Origin: an uncultured Sphingomonas sp.
GTDB lineage: Bacteria; Pseudomonadota; Alphaproteobacteria; Sphingomonadales; Sphingomonadaceae
Assembly (NCBI RefSeq): GCF_913778135.1
Contig: NZ_CAJYVU010000017.1
Span: 1 to 51,391, forward strand
DNA: 51,391 bases
Direction of reading: 5' to 3'
The notes below the pieces were generated by a model. The model was not told where the DNA came from, made no database searches, and saw nothing but the letters and a program-made list of their open reading frames with translations. Numbering within the stretch: position 1 is the first letter of the stretch; every line of letters begins with the position of its first letter. The position numbers were made by a program, and so were the translations under genes. Below, piece after piece: positions 26,254-35,799 of the stretch.

Positions 26254-26519
26254 CCGCGTCGCGCACCGTGGAGATCACCAACCGTCGCGGGCTGCACGCG
26301 CGTGCCAGCGCCAAGTTCGTGACGCTCGCCGCCGCACAGCCGGTCCCGGTCGAGGTCGCGCGTGGCGGCTCCACCGTCACCGGCACGTCGATCATGGGGT
26401 TGATGATGCTGGGCGCGGCAAAGGGCGACACGATCACGATCAGCGCTGCCGGCGACGATGCGGAAGCGGTCGTCGCAACGATGTGCGCGCTGGTGGAGGA
26501 CAAGTTCGGCGAGGATTGA
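26250..26519 (+). CDS. ptsH: HPr phosphocarrier protein
   Basis: 89 residues. Phosphorylated histidine His16 in GLHARASAKFV and the HprK-target region TGTSIMGLMMLGAAKGD are both present. It would receive phosphate from Enzyme I and pass it to the adjacent EIIA; HprK (encoded upstream) modifies its Ser. Enzyme I is not in this window. The end of a coupled run chvI-chvG-hprK-rapZ-EIIA-ptsH. Confidence 0.96.
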   Translation: MTASRTVEITNRRGLHARASAKFVTLAAAQPVPVEVARGGSTVTGTSIMGLMMLGAAKGDTITISAAGDDAEAVVATMCALVEDKFGED

Positions 26520-26541
26520 TCCCGCCTGACGACCGCACGCG

Positions 26542-27339
26542 ATGCCACGCACGATCACCGCTTATTCGAATCCTCTGATCAAGCAGGTCCGCGACCTGCG
26601 CGACAAGCGTCACCGTCGAGAACAGGGCCTCTTCTTGGCGGAGGGGCTGCGCATTCTGACCGAGGCGCGCGAGACCGGTCGCGTGCCGCGCTACCTGTTC
26701 TTTGCCGCGGCATCGGCTCGCCACCCGCTCGTCGAGGCTCTGATCCACGCCGTCGAAGGCGCCGGGGGTGAGGCGATCGAGACGACGCCCGACATCCTCT
26801 CCAAACTATCCGGGAAAGACAATCCGCAGGCAGTCGTGGGCGTCTTCGCCGCGTTCGAGACCGGGCTTGCCGACCTCGATTGCAGTGCCGCGCCGATCTG
26901 GCTGGTGGCGGAGCGTCTGCGTGATCCCGGCAACCTCGGCACTATCCTGCGCACCGGCGACGCGGTCGGTGCAGGCGGGCTGATCCTGATCGGCGAGTGC
27001 GTCGATCCTTTCTCGGTCGAGGCGGTGCGCGCTAGCATGGGGGCGCTGTTCACGGTGCCGATCGTGCGGACCGAGTGGACGCCGTTCGTCGAATGGCTGC
27101 GCCGCGGCCCCGGCCAGCTTGTCGGATTGAGCCTGCAGACCGAGCATGATTATCGCAGCGCCGACTATGCCGCGCCGACGTTCCTGCTGACCGGCAACGA
27201 GGCGCAGGGACTGCCCGAAGCTTACGAGGCCGAGTGCGACCTGCTGGTCAAGCTGCCGATGTTGGGCAAGGCCGACAGCCTGAACGCGGCGGTCGCAACC
27301 GCGGTGATGGCCTACGAGGTGCTCGCCCGTCATCGCTGA
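26542..27339 (+). CDS. TrmH/SpoU-family 2'-O-ribose RNA methyltransferase
   Basis: 265 residues. N-terminal substrate-binding segment (ITAYSNPLIKQVRDLRDKRHR, EGLRILTEA) followed by the SPOUT knot with motifs NLGTILRTGDAVGAGGLIL, LTGNEAQGLP and KLPMLGKADSLNAAVATAV. This family methylates the 2'-hydroxyl of rRNA or tRNA nucleotides; the position modified cannot be inferred. It follows ptsH with a 22-base gap, possibly the tail of the same operon. Confidence 0.93.
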   Translation: MPRTITAYSNPLIKQVRDLRDKRHRREQGLFLAEGLRILTEARETGRVPRYLFFAAASARHPLVEALIHAVEGAGGEAIETTPDILSKLSGKDNPQAVVGVFAAFETGLADLDCSAAPIWLVAERLRDPGNLGTILRTGDAVGAGGLILIGECVDPFSVEAVRASMGALFTVPIVRTEWTPFVEWLRRGPGQLVGLSLQTEHDYRSADYAAPTFLLTGNEAQGLPEAYEAECDLLVKLPMLGKADSLNAAVATAVMAYEVLARHR

Positions 27340-27387
27340 ACCGCAAGGCAGCGGCAACGAAGCGGCCGGCCATCGGTTTGCAGCGGC

Positions 27388-28311
27388 GTGACAACTGGCT
27401 TTCCCACGTTCCTCCGCCTTCCCGCCGCCACGCTCGACGACCTGCCCGACACGCCGGTCGTGGTGCTGGGTGCGGCGGAAGCGACGCCGTACGATCCCGC
27501 CCGCCGCAGCCACTCGGCCGACGCGCCCGGCGCAATCCGCGCAGCATCGCAGCAGTTTGCGGGGCAGGTCTTCCAGCACGATTTCGACCTTGATGCGACG
27601 CTGCTGGTGAAGGGTGAGCGCCGCGAGGCGATCGGCGTCGACGCAGGCGATGTCGTGACCAAGGTGCAGGACGCCGCAGGCAATCGCCACCGTATCGCCG
27701 CCGCGGTCGAGCAGGTGCTGGCGGCGGGCGCGCTACCGGTGGTGCTCGGCGGGGACGATTCGGTGCCGATCCCTGTGATCGCCGCCTATGACGGTTATGG
27801 TCCGATCACCGTCGTGCAGATCGACGCGCACGTCGACTGGGGCGGGACTATCCAGGAAGAGGATAATGGCTACGGCTCGCCGATGCGGCGCGCGGCCGAG
27901 ATGCCGTGGGTCACCGGCATGGTGCAGGTCGGCATTCGCGGGCTGGGCAGCGGCGAGGCGTGGCAGCACGACGACGCGCGGGCATTCGGTGACCAGGTCG
28001 TCACCGCGCGCGAGTGGCACCGCCGCGGCGCCGAGGCGGTGCTGGCGGAACGTCCCGCGGGTGAGCGGTACATTGTCTCAATCGACTGCGACGGGATCGA
28101 TCCGGCGGTGTTTCCGGCGGTGGCGATGCCGACGCCGGGCGGGCTCACTTACGAAGACTGTCTCGACCTGCTGCACGGACTCGCCGCGCGCGGCACGATC
28201 GTGGGTCTGATCCTCGCCGAATACGTCCCGGATCGCGACGATCCACACCGATTGTGCGCGCAGATCGCGGCGCGACTGGTGACGGTGGCGATGGGGCTGA
28301 TGCGGCGCTGA
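27388..28311 (+). CDS. Ureohydrolase-family (agmatinase/arginase-like) protein
   Basis: 307 residues, GTG start. The three manganese motifs are recognisable: GGDDS at about residue 117 where family members have GGDHS, the intact DAHVDW, and SIDCDGIDPAVFPAVAMPTPGG. The substituted first ligand (Asp in place of His) and a shared VVQIDAH region suggest a distinct subfamily. The substrate (agmatine, guanidino acid, or another) is open. It converges on rmuC with a gap of 3 bases, so no terminator lies between them. Confidence 0.85.
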   Translation: MTTGFPTFLRLPAATLDDLPDTPVVVLGAAEATPYDPARRSHSADAPGAIRAASQQFAGQVFQHDFDLDATLLVKGERREAIGVDAGDVVTKVQDAAGNRHRIAAAVEQVLAAGALPVVLGGDDSVPIPVIAAYDGYGPITVVQIDAHVDWGGTIQEEDNGYGSPMRRAAEMPWVTGMVQVGIRGLGSGEAWQHDDARAFGDQVVTAREWHRRGAEAVLAERPAGERYIVSIDCDGIDPAVFPAVAMPTPGGLTYEDCLDLLHGLAARGTIVGLILAEYVPDRDDPHRLCAQIAARLVTVAMGLMRR

Positions 28312-28314
28312 CGC

Positions 28315-29733
28315 TTACTCGGCCGCAGCGTCGTAGCTGAGCTTTGTGAGCGGGCGTACCGCCTGCTCGCCGACGGGTAGCGTCTCGATCGACTTGGTGC
28401 CGGTGTCGATGTTGAGCGCCTCGAACCGCCGCGCGCTGGTCAGCACCTGACTCTCCAGGCTGCCGACGAACGAATTGTATGCACCCATCGCAGTGTCGAG
28501 GTTCTTGCCCAGCTTGGCGACGTGCCCGCCCATAACCGCCAGGCGGCTGTACAGCTCCTTGCCCAGCGTGGCGATCTCCTGCGCCTGCGCGGCGAGCTTC
28601 TCCTGCCGCCACACCGCCGAAACGGTACGCGCGATCGCAATCAGGTTGGTCGGCGTCGCCAGCAAGACCTTGCGGTCGAATGCATCGTCCCAAAGCTTCG
28701 GATCATGCTCGAGCGCCGCGCCCAGGAAATGCTCGCCGGGCACGAACATGATGACATAGTCGGGGGCGTCGTCGAACTGGCTCCAATAGGCCTTGTTGCC
28801 GAGCGAGGTGACGTGGTTGCGCATCGACAATGCATGCGCGGCGAGGCCCAACTGGCGCTCGTTCTCATCCACCGCGCCGAAGGCGTCCTGATAGGCATTT
28901 AGCGACACCTTGGCGTCGATGATCAACGACTTACCGCCCGGAATGCGGACGATCGCGTCGGGGCGCAGCCGCGCGCCGTCGTCGAGCGCGACGCTGACCT
29001 CCATCTGGAAATCGGTGTGCTCGGCAAGACCGCACGACTCGAGCACGTTGCGCAACTGCTGCTCGCCCCAGCGCCCCCGCGCCTTGGGCGCGTTGCGCAG
29101 GGCGTTGACGAGCTTTGCCGCCTCGCCCGAGACACGCTCCTGCCCAGCACGCATCGCCTCGATCTGACCGTGAAGCTGCCCGAAGGCATCGCGGCGCTCG
29201 GCCTCGATCCGCTGGACTCCTTCCTCGTAACGCAGCAGGCGATCGTTGACTGGCTGTAGTAGCGCCTTGATCCCCTGCCCCGTCGCTTCCTCGCTCTGGC
29301 GCAGCCGGGCCTCGGCGCGTTCGAGGAACTGCTTCTGCGCGTCCCCCAGCGCTGATTGCGCGACTTCCTTGAAGCGCAGGCTCATCTCGTCGGCGGCGAG
29401 TTTCAGGTCGGCGATCCGCTGCTCGGCGGCGCGCCCTTCCGCCTCCAGCCGCGACACGTGGAGCCGCGCCGCCTCGCGCTCGTCGCGGGCTTGCGCGAGA
29501 TCGTGGCGCAATTGCTCGGCGGCGCGTGCGCGCTCCTCCGCGCCCGCCAGATCGGCGATTGCACGGCGGAACTGCTCGGCCTGCGCGTCGCGCTCGGCGC
29601 GTGCGGCGTCACGCTCGACACGGACCTGATCGCGCTCCGCCATCGCCCCGCTCGTCCCTTGCCGCGACAGGAACCAGCCGAGCGCCACGCCGACGACCAG
29701 AGCAACGAGGGCGATCAGCAATGTCTCGGCCAT
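28315..29733 (-). CDS. rmuC: RmuC-family DNA recombination protein
   Basis: 472 residues. N-terminal membrane helix (LLIALVALVVGVALGWFL), then a long Glu/Ala/Arg coiled coil (about residues 30-190), then the RmuC nuclease-like domain with RGRWGEQQLRNVLESCGL, PGGKSLIIDAKVSLNAY and FVPGEHFLGAAL. Mutants in Escherichia coli show changed inversion rates of short repeats; biochemical role is not firm. The ATG has GGAG six bases upstream. A LexA-type box lies about 90 bases before it. Confidence 0.93.
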   Translation of the reverse strand: MAETLLIALVALVVGVALGWFLSRQGTSGAMAERDQVRVERDAARAERDAQAEQFRRAIADLAGAEERARAAEQLRHDLAQARDEREAARLHVSRLEAEGRAAEQRIADLKLAADEMSLRFKEVAQSALGDAQKQFLERAEARLRQSEEATGQGIKALLQPVNDRLLRYEEGVQRIEAERRDAFGQLHGQIEAMRAGQERVSGEAAKLVNALRNAPKARGRWGEQQLRNVLESCGLAEHTDFQMEVSVALDDGARLRPDAIVRIPGGKSLIIDAKVSLNAYQDAFGAVDENERQLGLAAHALSMRNHVTSLGNKAYWSQFDDAPDYVIMFVPGEHFLGAALEHDPKLWDDAFDRKVLLATPTNLIAIARTVSAVWRQEKLAAQAQEIATLGKELYSRLAVMGGHVAKLGKNLDTAMGAYNSFVGSLESQVLTSARRFEALNIDTGTKSIETLPVGEQAVRPLTKLSYDAAAE

Positions 29734-29820
29734 GCGGCACTCCGGTGGAAAGTCACAAAGGTCACAGCCCTACGCAGGTGCGCGCGCGGGCGTACGCGCG
29801 CGAACGCGCCGCGCGAGGGG

Positions 29821-29835
29821 GAACATAGATCGAAC
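29821..29835 (-). promoter_or_regulatory. SOS box (LexA site) upstream of rmuC
   Basis: GAAC-N7-GAAC on the plus strand, that is GTTC-N7-GTTC reading toward rmuC, matches the alphaproteobacterial LexA consensus exactly. It lies 88-102 bases before the rmuC ATG, a normal promoter distance. Damage-induced control of rmuC is inferred. Confidence 0.65.
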
Positions 29836-29894
29836 GTTTGTCGTAGGAAAGCGCGAATGTGCCGGCGGCTTCGGCCACCGGATCGCGGCGGCAC

Positions 29895-30452
29895 TCAGCC
29901 GTTGCGGCGCATCTTCTCGAGTTTCTTCATCAACATGCCGCGCTTCAATCGCGAGATATGGTCGGTGAAGAGCACGCCGTTCAGATGATCGATTTCGTGC
30001 TGCATGCAGGTCGCCATCAGCCCGTCGAACTCCTGCTCGCGCGGCTGACCGTCGGTGTCGAGCCAGCGAACGTGGCAGCGCGCGGGGCGGGTCACCTCGG
30101 CATATTGCTCGGGGATCGACAGGCAGCCCTCGTTGTAGGTCGAGGTTTCTTCACTGACCGACACCAGCTCGGGGTTGATGAAGGCGTGCGGGTTGCGCGT
30201 ACCGCCGGCGTCGGCCTCCGCAGCGTCGTCGGCCGGCTCACCCTCGCCCTCTGGCCGCTCCTGCAGGTCGATCACGACGATCCGCTGCAGGATGCCGACC
30301 TGGCTCGCCGCCAGGCCGATGCCGCGCGCGTCGTACATCGTGTCGAACATGTCGGCGACGATGCCGCGCACCTCGTCAGTGACCTGCGCGACGGGTTCGC
30401 ACACCTTGCGCAGGACGGGGTCGGGAACTTCGACGATCGGGAGAATGGCCAT
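29895..30452 (-). CDS. def: Peptide deformylase
   Basis: 185 residues. Removes the formyl group from new N-termini; metal motifs are [15 protein letters not shown] and QHEIDHLNG, with the catalytic Glu and both His ligands present. An acidic insertion of about 20 residues ([19 protein letters not shown]) interrupts the middle, usual for this lineage. Located between rmuC and recR on the minus strand. Confidence 0.96.
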   Translation of the reverse strand: MAILPIVEVPDPVLRKVCEPVAQVTDEVRGIVADMFDTMYDARGIGLAASQVGILQRIVVIDLQERPEGEGEPADDAAEADAGGTRNPHAFINPELVSVSEETSTYNEGCLSIPEQYAEVTRPARCHVRWLDTDGQPREQEFDGLMATCMQHEIDHLNGVLFTDHISRLKRGMLMKKLEKMRRNG

Positions 30453-30485
30453 GACGGCGGCAGCTAGGTCGCTGTCATTCCAGCG

Positions 30486-31082
30486 TCAAGCGACAGGACG
30501 GCGCGCGCGCAGCGCCTGCGCGAGCGTACCCTCGTCGAGATAGTCGAGCTCACCGCCCACTGGCAGGCCGTGCGCCAGCTGCGTCAATCGTACCGGATAA
30601 CGCTCCAGCCGGTCGGCGACGTAATGCGCGGTCGTCTGCCCCTCCAACGTCGCGTTCATCGCGAGCACCACCTCGTCGATCTCACCTTTCGCGACACGCG
30701 TGACCAGCGGCTCGATCGCGAGATCTTCGGGGCGCACGCCCTCGAGCGCGGAAAGCCGCCCGCCCAGCACGTGGAAGCGACCGGGGAACAATCGCGATCG
30801 CTCAAGCGCCCACAGGTCGCTCACGTCCTCCACCACACACAGCGAGCGTGGATCGCGGCGCGGGTCGGCACAGATCGCACAGGGATCGCTGGTATCGACA
30901 TTGCCGCACGTCGAGCAGGTCGTTAGCCGTTCCTCGACCGCCGCGAGCGCGGTGCGCAAGGGGACAAGCGCATTCTCACGCTTCTTGACCAGGTGCAGCA
31001 CCGCACGCCTTGCGGATCGGGGACCGAAGCCGGGCAAACGGGCGAGCGCCTGCGTCAGCGCCTCGATCTCGGGGGATGCCAT
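30486..31082 (-). CDS. recR: Recombination mediator RecR
   Basis: 198 residues. N-terminal helix-hairpin-helix ([17 protein letters not shown]), zinc finger CSTC...CAIC, then a Toprim domain with [14 protein letters not shown], and the C-terminal region [20 protein letters not shown]. Works with RecO/RecF to load RecA on gapped DNA. The long upstream frame beyond the ATG at 31082 has no family similarity. Divergent from fmt. Confidence 0.96.
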   Translation of the reverse strand: MASPEIEALTQALARLPGFGPRSARRAVLHLVKKRENALVPLRTALAAVEERLTTCSTCGNVDTSDPCAICADPRRDPRSLCVVEDVSDLWALERSRLFPGRFHVLGGRLSALEGVRPEDLAIEPLVTRVAKGEIDEVVLAMNATLEGQTTAHYVADRLERYPVRLTQLAHGLPVGGELDYLDEGTLAQALRARRPVA

Positions 31083-31163
31083 AGCGGGTATATGGCAACG
31101 CGGCGGCGTTCGCGCCAGCGTGTGGGGTGACGCGACCCGCGCGTTGTGGAAAAGGCGGCGCTT

Positions 31164-32078
31164 ATGCGGATCGTCTTCATGGGAACTCCCGACTTTGCGG
31201 TGCCGACGCTCGACGCGCTGGTCGAGGCGGGACACGAGATCGTCGCGGCCTACAGCCAGCCGCCGCGACCAGGCGGGCGACGCGGACGCGAGTTGGTCGC
31301 CTCGCCGGTGCAGCGCCGGGCCGAAGCGCTCGGCATCTCGGTGCGCACGCCGGTATCGCTGAAGGGCGCGGAGGAACAGGCGGCGTTCGCCGGCCTGAAC
31401 GCCGATGTCGGCGTCGTCGCGGCCTACGGGCTGATCCTGCCGCAGGCGGTGTTGGATGCACCGCGGCTTGGATGCCTGAACGTCCACGGCTCGCTTCTGC
31501 CACGCTGGCGTGGCGCGGCGCCGATCCAGCGTGCGATCATGGCGGGTGACGCGGAGACGGGTGTCGGCATCATGCAGATGGAGGCCGGGCTCGATACCGG
31601 ACCGGTGCGGCTGGAAGGGCGGACGGAGATCGACGGAAAGACCGCGCGCCAGCTGACGGTTGAGCTGGCCGACATGGGGGCGAGGCTGATGGTCGAGGTG
31701 CTCGCCGACATCGACGCGCATCCGCCAATGCCGCAACCCGACGAGGGCGTGACCTACGCTGCGAAGATCAGCAAGGCCGAGGCGAAGATCGACTGGACGC
31801 GCAGCGCGCGCGAGATCGAACGCGTTGTGCGTGGGCTGAACCCGGCGCCCGGAGCGTGGTTCGAGGTTTCTGGTGAGCGAGTAAAGGTGCTCGCCGCCGA
31901 CGTGCTGCCCTTTACCTTCCCGGGCGGCGAGGGCGTGACGGTCGACGCGGCGCTGACGATCGGCTGCGGCGACGGCGCGCTGCGGCCTAGGCTGGTGCAA
32001 CGCGCGGGCCGCGGGGTGACGAGCGCGGAGGAGATGTTGAGGGGCTTTCCGGTTCGATCGGGAACCGAGTTGACGTGA
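31164..32078 (+). CDS. fmt: Methionyl-tRNA formyltransferase
   Basis: 304 residues. Formylates Met-tRNA(fMet). The family start [19 protein letters not shown] fits the ATG at 31164 with AAGG eight bases upstream; the GTG at 31146 would add six residues. The catalytic Asn/His and [16 protein letters not shown] motif are present, as is [10 protein letters not shown]. Ends by overlapping truA (GTGA). Confidence 0.97.
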   Translation: MRIVFMGTPDFAVPTLDALVEAGHEIVAAYSQPPRPGGRRGRELVASPVQRRAEALGISVRTPVSLKGAEEQAAFAGLNADVGVVAAYGLILPQAVLDAPRLGCLNVHGSLLPRWRGAAPIQRAIMAGDAETGVGIMQMEAGLDTGPVRLEGRTEIDGKTARQLTVELADMGARLMVEVLADIDAHPPMPQPDEGVTYAAKISKAEAKIDWTRSAREIERVVRGLNPAPGAWFEVSGERVKVLAADVLPFTFPGGEGVTVDAALTIGCGDGALRPRLVQRAGRGVTSAEEMLRGFPVRSGTELT

Positions 32079-32812
32079 CGCGCTTCGCGCTCACGGTCGA
32101 GTACGACGGGCGGCCGTTCATGGGGTGGCAGCGCCAGCCGCACGGCGCCAGCGTCCAGGGCGCGATCGAGGATGCGTTGCACTCGGTGACCGGCGAGGCG
32201 GCGACGGTTCACGCCGCCGGGCGGACCGACGCGGGTGTCCACGGCCTCGCGATGCGCGCGCACGTCGACGTCGCGAAGGCGATCACGCCCTTTCGCCTGA
32301 TGGAGGCGCTCAACGCGCGGCTCAGGCCCGCTCCCGTCGCAGTGCTGGCGTGCGAGGAAGTGACGGACGACTGGCACGCGCGCTTCTCGTGCCTGGGGCG
32401 TGCTTACGAATATCGCATCGTCAACCGCCGTGCGCCGCTGACGTTCGAGCGCGGCCTCGCGTGGCAGGTGCCGCAGCCGCTCGACGCCGAGGCGATGCAG
32501 GCGGGCGCGCAGGTGCTGGTCGGCAAACACGACTTCACCACCTTTCGCTCGGTCCACTGCCAGTCGGCGAGCCCGATCAAGACGCTCGCGCGACTCGGCG
32601 TGCGACGCGTCGGTGACCGCGTGATGGTGGAGGCGGCGGCACGATCGTTTCTCCATCATCAGGTACGATCGATGGTCGGCTGCCTCGTCCTCGTCGGCCT
32701 CGGGCGGTGGAGCGTCGAGCGGTTGCGCGAGGCGCTGGTCGCGGCAGACCGCGCGCAGCTCGGGCTCAACGCGCCGCCCGATGGGCTGTTCTTCGTCGCC
32801 GCCGATTATTGA
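32075..32812 (+). CDS. truA: tRNA pseudouridine(38-40) synthase
   Basis: 245 residues, GTG start. Catalytic Asp in [14 protein letters not shown], plus [13 protein letters not shown] at the N-terminus and [13 protein letters not shown] near the end. Modifies U38-40 in the anticodon stem-loop. Coupled to fmt by a four-base overlap; its 3' end overlaps the convergent RNA methyltransferase gene by seven bases. Confidence 0.97.
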   Translation: MTRFALTVEYDGRPFMGWQRQPHGASVQGAIEDALHSVTGEAATVHAAGRTDAGVHGLAMRAHVDVAKAITPFRLMEALNARLRPAPVAVLACEEVTDDWHARFSCLGRAYEYRIVNRRAPLTFERGLAWQVPQPLDAEAMQAGAQVLVGKHDFTTFRSVHCQSASPIKTLARLGVRRVGDRVMVEAAARSFLHHQVRSMVGCLVLVGLGRWSVERLREALVAADRAQLGLNAPPDGLFFVAADY

Positions 32813-33978
32813 CGCGAGAAGCGCGCGGCGAGTTCGGTATGGGTCGACCAGCGGAACTGGCCGACGGGCACGATCCAGTCGAGGCGATATCCACCCTCGC
32901 ACATGATCTTCGCGTCACGCGCGAAACTACTGGGATTGCACGAAACATACGCGATCACCGAAATGCGCGCAGCGGCCAGCGCGTCGATCTGCTCGCGTGC
33001 GCCGGCGCGCGGCGGGTCGAGCACCACCGCGTCGAAGCGATCGAGCTCGGCGGTGGTGAGCGGGCGGCGATACAGGTCGCGGTGCTCGGTAAAGACCAGC
33101 CGTTGCGCACGGTCGGCGCCGGCCTTGAGTGACAGGATAGCGTCGCGCCCGCCTTCGGCGGCGTAGACGCGGCCGGACAGTGACAGCGCAAAGGTGCCGA
33201 GCCCGGCGAACAGATCGGCGGTGATCCGCGGGCTGCCGATCGCTTCACGTACGGCAGCGACCAGCGCCGCCTCTCCCTCGCGCGTCGCCTGCAGGAACGC
33301 GGCGGGGGGCAGCGGGACGGGCGTGCCGCCGAGCGTGATCGTGACCGCGTCGGGTTCCCAGTGCGTCTCGGGGCCGAGGCCATCGTTGAAGGCGATACGC
33401 GCGATGCCGTGCGCCTGCGCGAAGTCGGCGATCGCATCGGCGTGCGCCAGTCCCGACGGTGTCACGCCGGTGATCAGCACGTCGACGCCCTGATCAGCGA
33501 GGATCAGGTGAAGGTCGAGCCGGCGCTTGGGCTTGAACACCGGCAGCAAGCGCTTGAGCGGGCGCACCAGTGCGAAAAGTTCGGGCGCGAGCACGTGGCA
33601 TTCGTGCAGGTCGATCAATTGGTGGCTCTTCTCGGCCGCGAAGCCGAGGCGACCGGCGGGGTCGTAGTGGAGCGTCGCGCGGCGGCGTGTGCGCGGCGGG
33701 GATAGCTGCGCGGCGCGAACCTCGGTCGACAGGCCCTGCGCGGCGAGTGCGCCGGCGATACGATCGGTCAGGAACGCGGACCAGCTGGCGTCGTCCAGAT
33801 GCTGCAACTGGCATCCGCCGCAGGTCGGAAAGTGGCGGCACGGCGGGGTCTGATGGTGCGGGCCGGGCGTAATCGCGCCATCGAGGCCGAGCGTGTCGCC
33901 GGGCGCGGCAAAGGGCACGTGGCGGCCATCCTCGGCAACGCCCTCGCCGCGCGCTGCGACGCGTATAATCGTGGTCAT
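32806..33978 (-). CDS. Fe-S class I RNA m5U methyltransferase (RlmD/RumA-like)
   Basis: 390 residues. N-terminal cysteine cluster ([15 protein letters not shown], later HECHVL) for a 4Fe-4S centre, then the SAM domain with [26 protein letters not shown] and the nucleophile Cys in [12 protein letters not shown]. Length is somewhat shorter than the 430 residues of E. coli RlmD, as it lacks most of the TRAM domain. Target is rRNA uridine or a tRNA uridine; 23S m5U1939 is the natural guess. Confidence 0.9.
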   Translation of the reverse strand: MTTIIRVAARGEGVAEDGRHVPFAAPGDTLGLDGAITPGPHHQTPPCRHFPTCGGCQLQHLDDASWSAFLTDRIAGALAAQGLSTEVRAAQLSPPRTRRRATLHYDPAGRLGFAAEKSHQLIDLHECHVLAPELFALVRPLKRLLPVFKPKRRLDLHLILADQGVDVLITGVTPSGLAHADAIADFAQAHGIARIAFNDGLGPETHWEPDAVTITLGGTPVPLPPAAFLQATREGEAALVAAVREAIGSPRITADLFAGLGTFALSLSGRVYAAEGGRDAILSLKAGADRAQRLVFTEHRDLYRRPLTTAELDRFDAVVLDPPRAGAREQIDALAAARISVIAYVSCNPSSFARDAKIMCEGGYRLDWIVPVGQFRWSTHTELAARFSRQ

Positions 33979-34009
33979 GCCGGCGCCCTAGAACGGTTTA
34001 ACCGGCGCG

Positions 34010-35392
34010 TCACGCCAGCGCGGCGCGTGCCTGCGGCAGCGCGCGCGCGAGATCGTCGGCGATGAAGGCCGCACCGCAGCGCTTTGCCGCCTCGCCGTGA
34101 AGCCATACGCCCGCCGCTGCCGCGTCGAGCGGGTCGTGACCGGCTGCCAGGCAGGCCGCAATCGCGCCTGCGAGCACGTCACCGCTGCCCGCCGTCGACA
34201 GCCAGTTGTTCGCCGCCGGAGCGAGCCGCGCACGGCCGTCTGGCGCAGCAATCACCGTGTCCGCCCCCTTGAACACCACGGTCGCGCCTGACGCGCGTGC
34301 GGCGGCGCGGACGCGGTCGAGCTTGCTGCCCTGCGCGTGGCCGAACAAGGCGTCGAACTCGCCGGCATGGGGCGTCAGGATGATCTGCCCGCCGCGTGCG
34401 CGCAATTGTTCGGAGGTGACGAGATGAAGCGCGTCGCCATCGATGACGAGCGCGTGCACGCTGGCGAGCGCACGTTCGATCAGCGAGTGCATCCCGTCAT
34501 CTCGGCCTAACCCTGGGCCGACGACCAGCGCGCCGATGCGACGGTCGGCAAGCGCCTCGTCGTCGAACTTGCGCCGGACCAAGGCGTGCGGTTCACCCGG
34601 CATCGACGCGCCGAGTAGCGCGACATAGCCTGCCCCCGCGTGCATTGCCGCCGTGGCGCAAAGCTCCGCTGCACCCGCCATCCGCCCGCGCACGACCGCG
34701 ACCATGCCGCGGTTGAACTTGTGCGACTGCGGTCCGGGCGCCGGCAACGTGGGAGGTGCGATGACCCGCGCCTCAGCCGACTCGTCGACGCCGATGTCGA
34801 GCAGGCGCACCGTGCCACATAGCGCCGCAGCGGGTTGCAGCAGGTGTGCGGGCTTGAGCGCGCCGAGCGCCAGCGTGATGTCGACCGGTGCCGGACAGCC
34901 GAGCCGCGCGCCGCTGTCGCTAGCGACGCCGCTGGGCAAATCGATCGCGATCGTCAGCCTTGCCGTTTCGCGCAGGCGCGAGAGCGCAGCCACAACCTTG
35001 TCATCGAGCGGACGCGACAAACCGATTCCGAACAGCGCATCGACCAGCACCGGCGCCGCGGAGACTTCATCGAGCGCCTCGACCGGACCACGCCATCCAG
35101 TCCCCGCCTGCACCGCTGTGTCGCCGGTCGGCGTACCCAGTGCGGCGACCCGCACCGGCTGCCCGGCAGCCGCCAGGCTTGCCGCGATCACGTAGCCGTC
35201 ACCGCCGTTATTGCCCGGCCCACACAGCACCAGCACCTCCGCGCCCGCGGAGAGACGGCGGACCGCCGCGGCGCACGCGTGCCCCGCGCGCTGCATCATC
35301 GCGAAGGCGTCATCGCCGCGGTCGAACGCTACCGCCTCCGCCGCGCGCATCTCGGCTGCGGTCAGCACCGCGGCGCCTGCGATCAGCCTCAC
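34010..35392 (-). CDS. nnr: Bifunctional NAD(P)H-hydrate epimerase / ADP-dependent dehydratase
   Basis: 460 residues. Repairs hydrated NAD(P)H. N-terminal YjeF_N epimerase part (LCGPGNNGGDGYVIA, AIDLPSGVASD) to about residue 200, then the ribokinase-like dehydratase (VVGPGLGRDD, LTPHAGEFDALFG, STAGSGDVLAG). The GTG at 35392 is used because it overlaps the upstream stop as GTGA and gives the family N-terminus (LTAAEMRAAEAVAF). Confidence 0.94.
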   Translation of the reverse strand: MRLIAGAAVLTAAEMRAAEAVAFDRGDDAFAMMQRAGHACAAAVRRLSAGAEVLVLCGPGNNGGDGYVIAASLAAAGQPVRVAALGTPTGDTAVQAGTGWRGPVEALDEVSAAPVLVDALFGIGLSRPLDDKVVAALSRLRETARLTIAIDLPSGVASDSGARLGCPAPVDITLALGALKPAHLLQPAAALCGTVRLLDIGVDESAEARVIAPPTLPAPGPQSHKFNRGMVAVVRGRMAGAAELCATAAMHAGAGYVALLGASMPGEPHALVRRKFDDEALADRRIGALVVGPGLGRDDGMHSLIERALASVHALVIDGDALHLVTSEQLRARGGQIILTPHAGEFDALFGHAQGSKLDRVRAAARASGATVVFKGADTVIAAPDGRARLAPAANNWLSTAGSGDVLAGAIAACLAAGHDPLDAAAAGVWLHGEAAKRCGAAFIADDLARALPQARAALA

Positions 35393-35799
35393 TGACGCTT
35401 GAGGTCGGTCGGCTTCACCGTGACCGGCAGTCGGTAGATGTCGTCGCCGAGCGCGACCTCGATCTCGTTCGTGCCGACGAGCGTCACCTGCGCCGGCTGC
35501 GCGCCGTCCGCTGCGACCACGCCGTGCCCGTCCTTGGTCACCAACAGACGCCGGAAACCTCCGTCCGGGTGCCGCACCGTCAGCAGCAGCCCGCGGTCGC
35601 TGTCTTGCCGCTCGACGCTGCACACGCGCGACAAGGTCGCCGCCGCGCCGACCGCGCAGTTGATCAGGCCGTCATCGGCCGCTTCCTGGTCCTGCGCCGC
35701 CTCGACATTTGCCAGCACCTGCGTGTTCGCCGTCTGCTCAGGCGAGCAGGCGGCGGCGACCGTGGCGAACAGCAGAGCGCTAGATATCCGCGTAGACAT
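35389..35799 (-). CDS. Small exported protein of unknown function
   Basis: 136 residues. Signal-peptide-like start [18 protein letters not shown] with a Cys at residue 18; the lipobox is weak (AAAC), so lipid attachment is uncertain. The rest has two further Cys and two beta-rich parts ([35 protein letters not shown]). Located between ilvD and nnr with overlaps on both sides, so likely in one transcript. No family recognised. Confidence 0.8.
   Translation of the reverse strand: MSTRISSALLFATVAAACSPEQTANTQVLANVEAAQDQEAADDGLINCAVGAAATLSRVCSVERQDSDRGLLLTVRHPDGGFRRLLVTKDGHGVVAADGAQPAQVTLVGTNEIEVALGDDIYRLPVTVKPTDLKRQ

Noticed and set aside
31083-32000. Long minus-strand frame across fmt continuing recR
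   Set aside because: It is the antisense of fmt; RecR similarity begins at the ATG at 31082.
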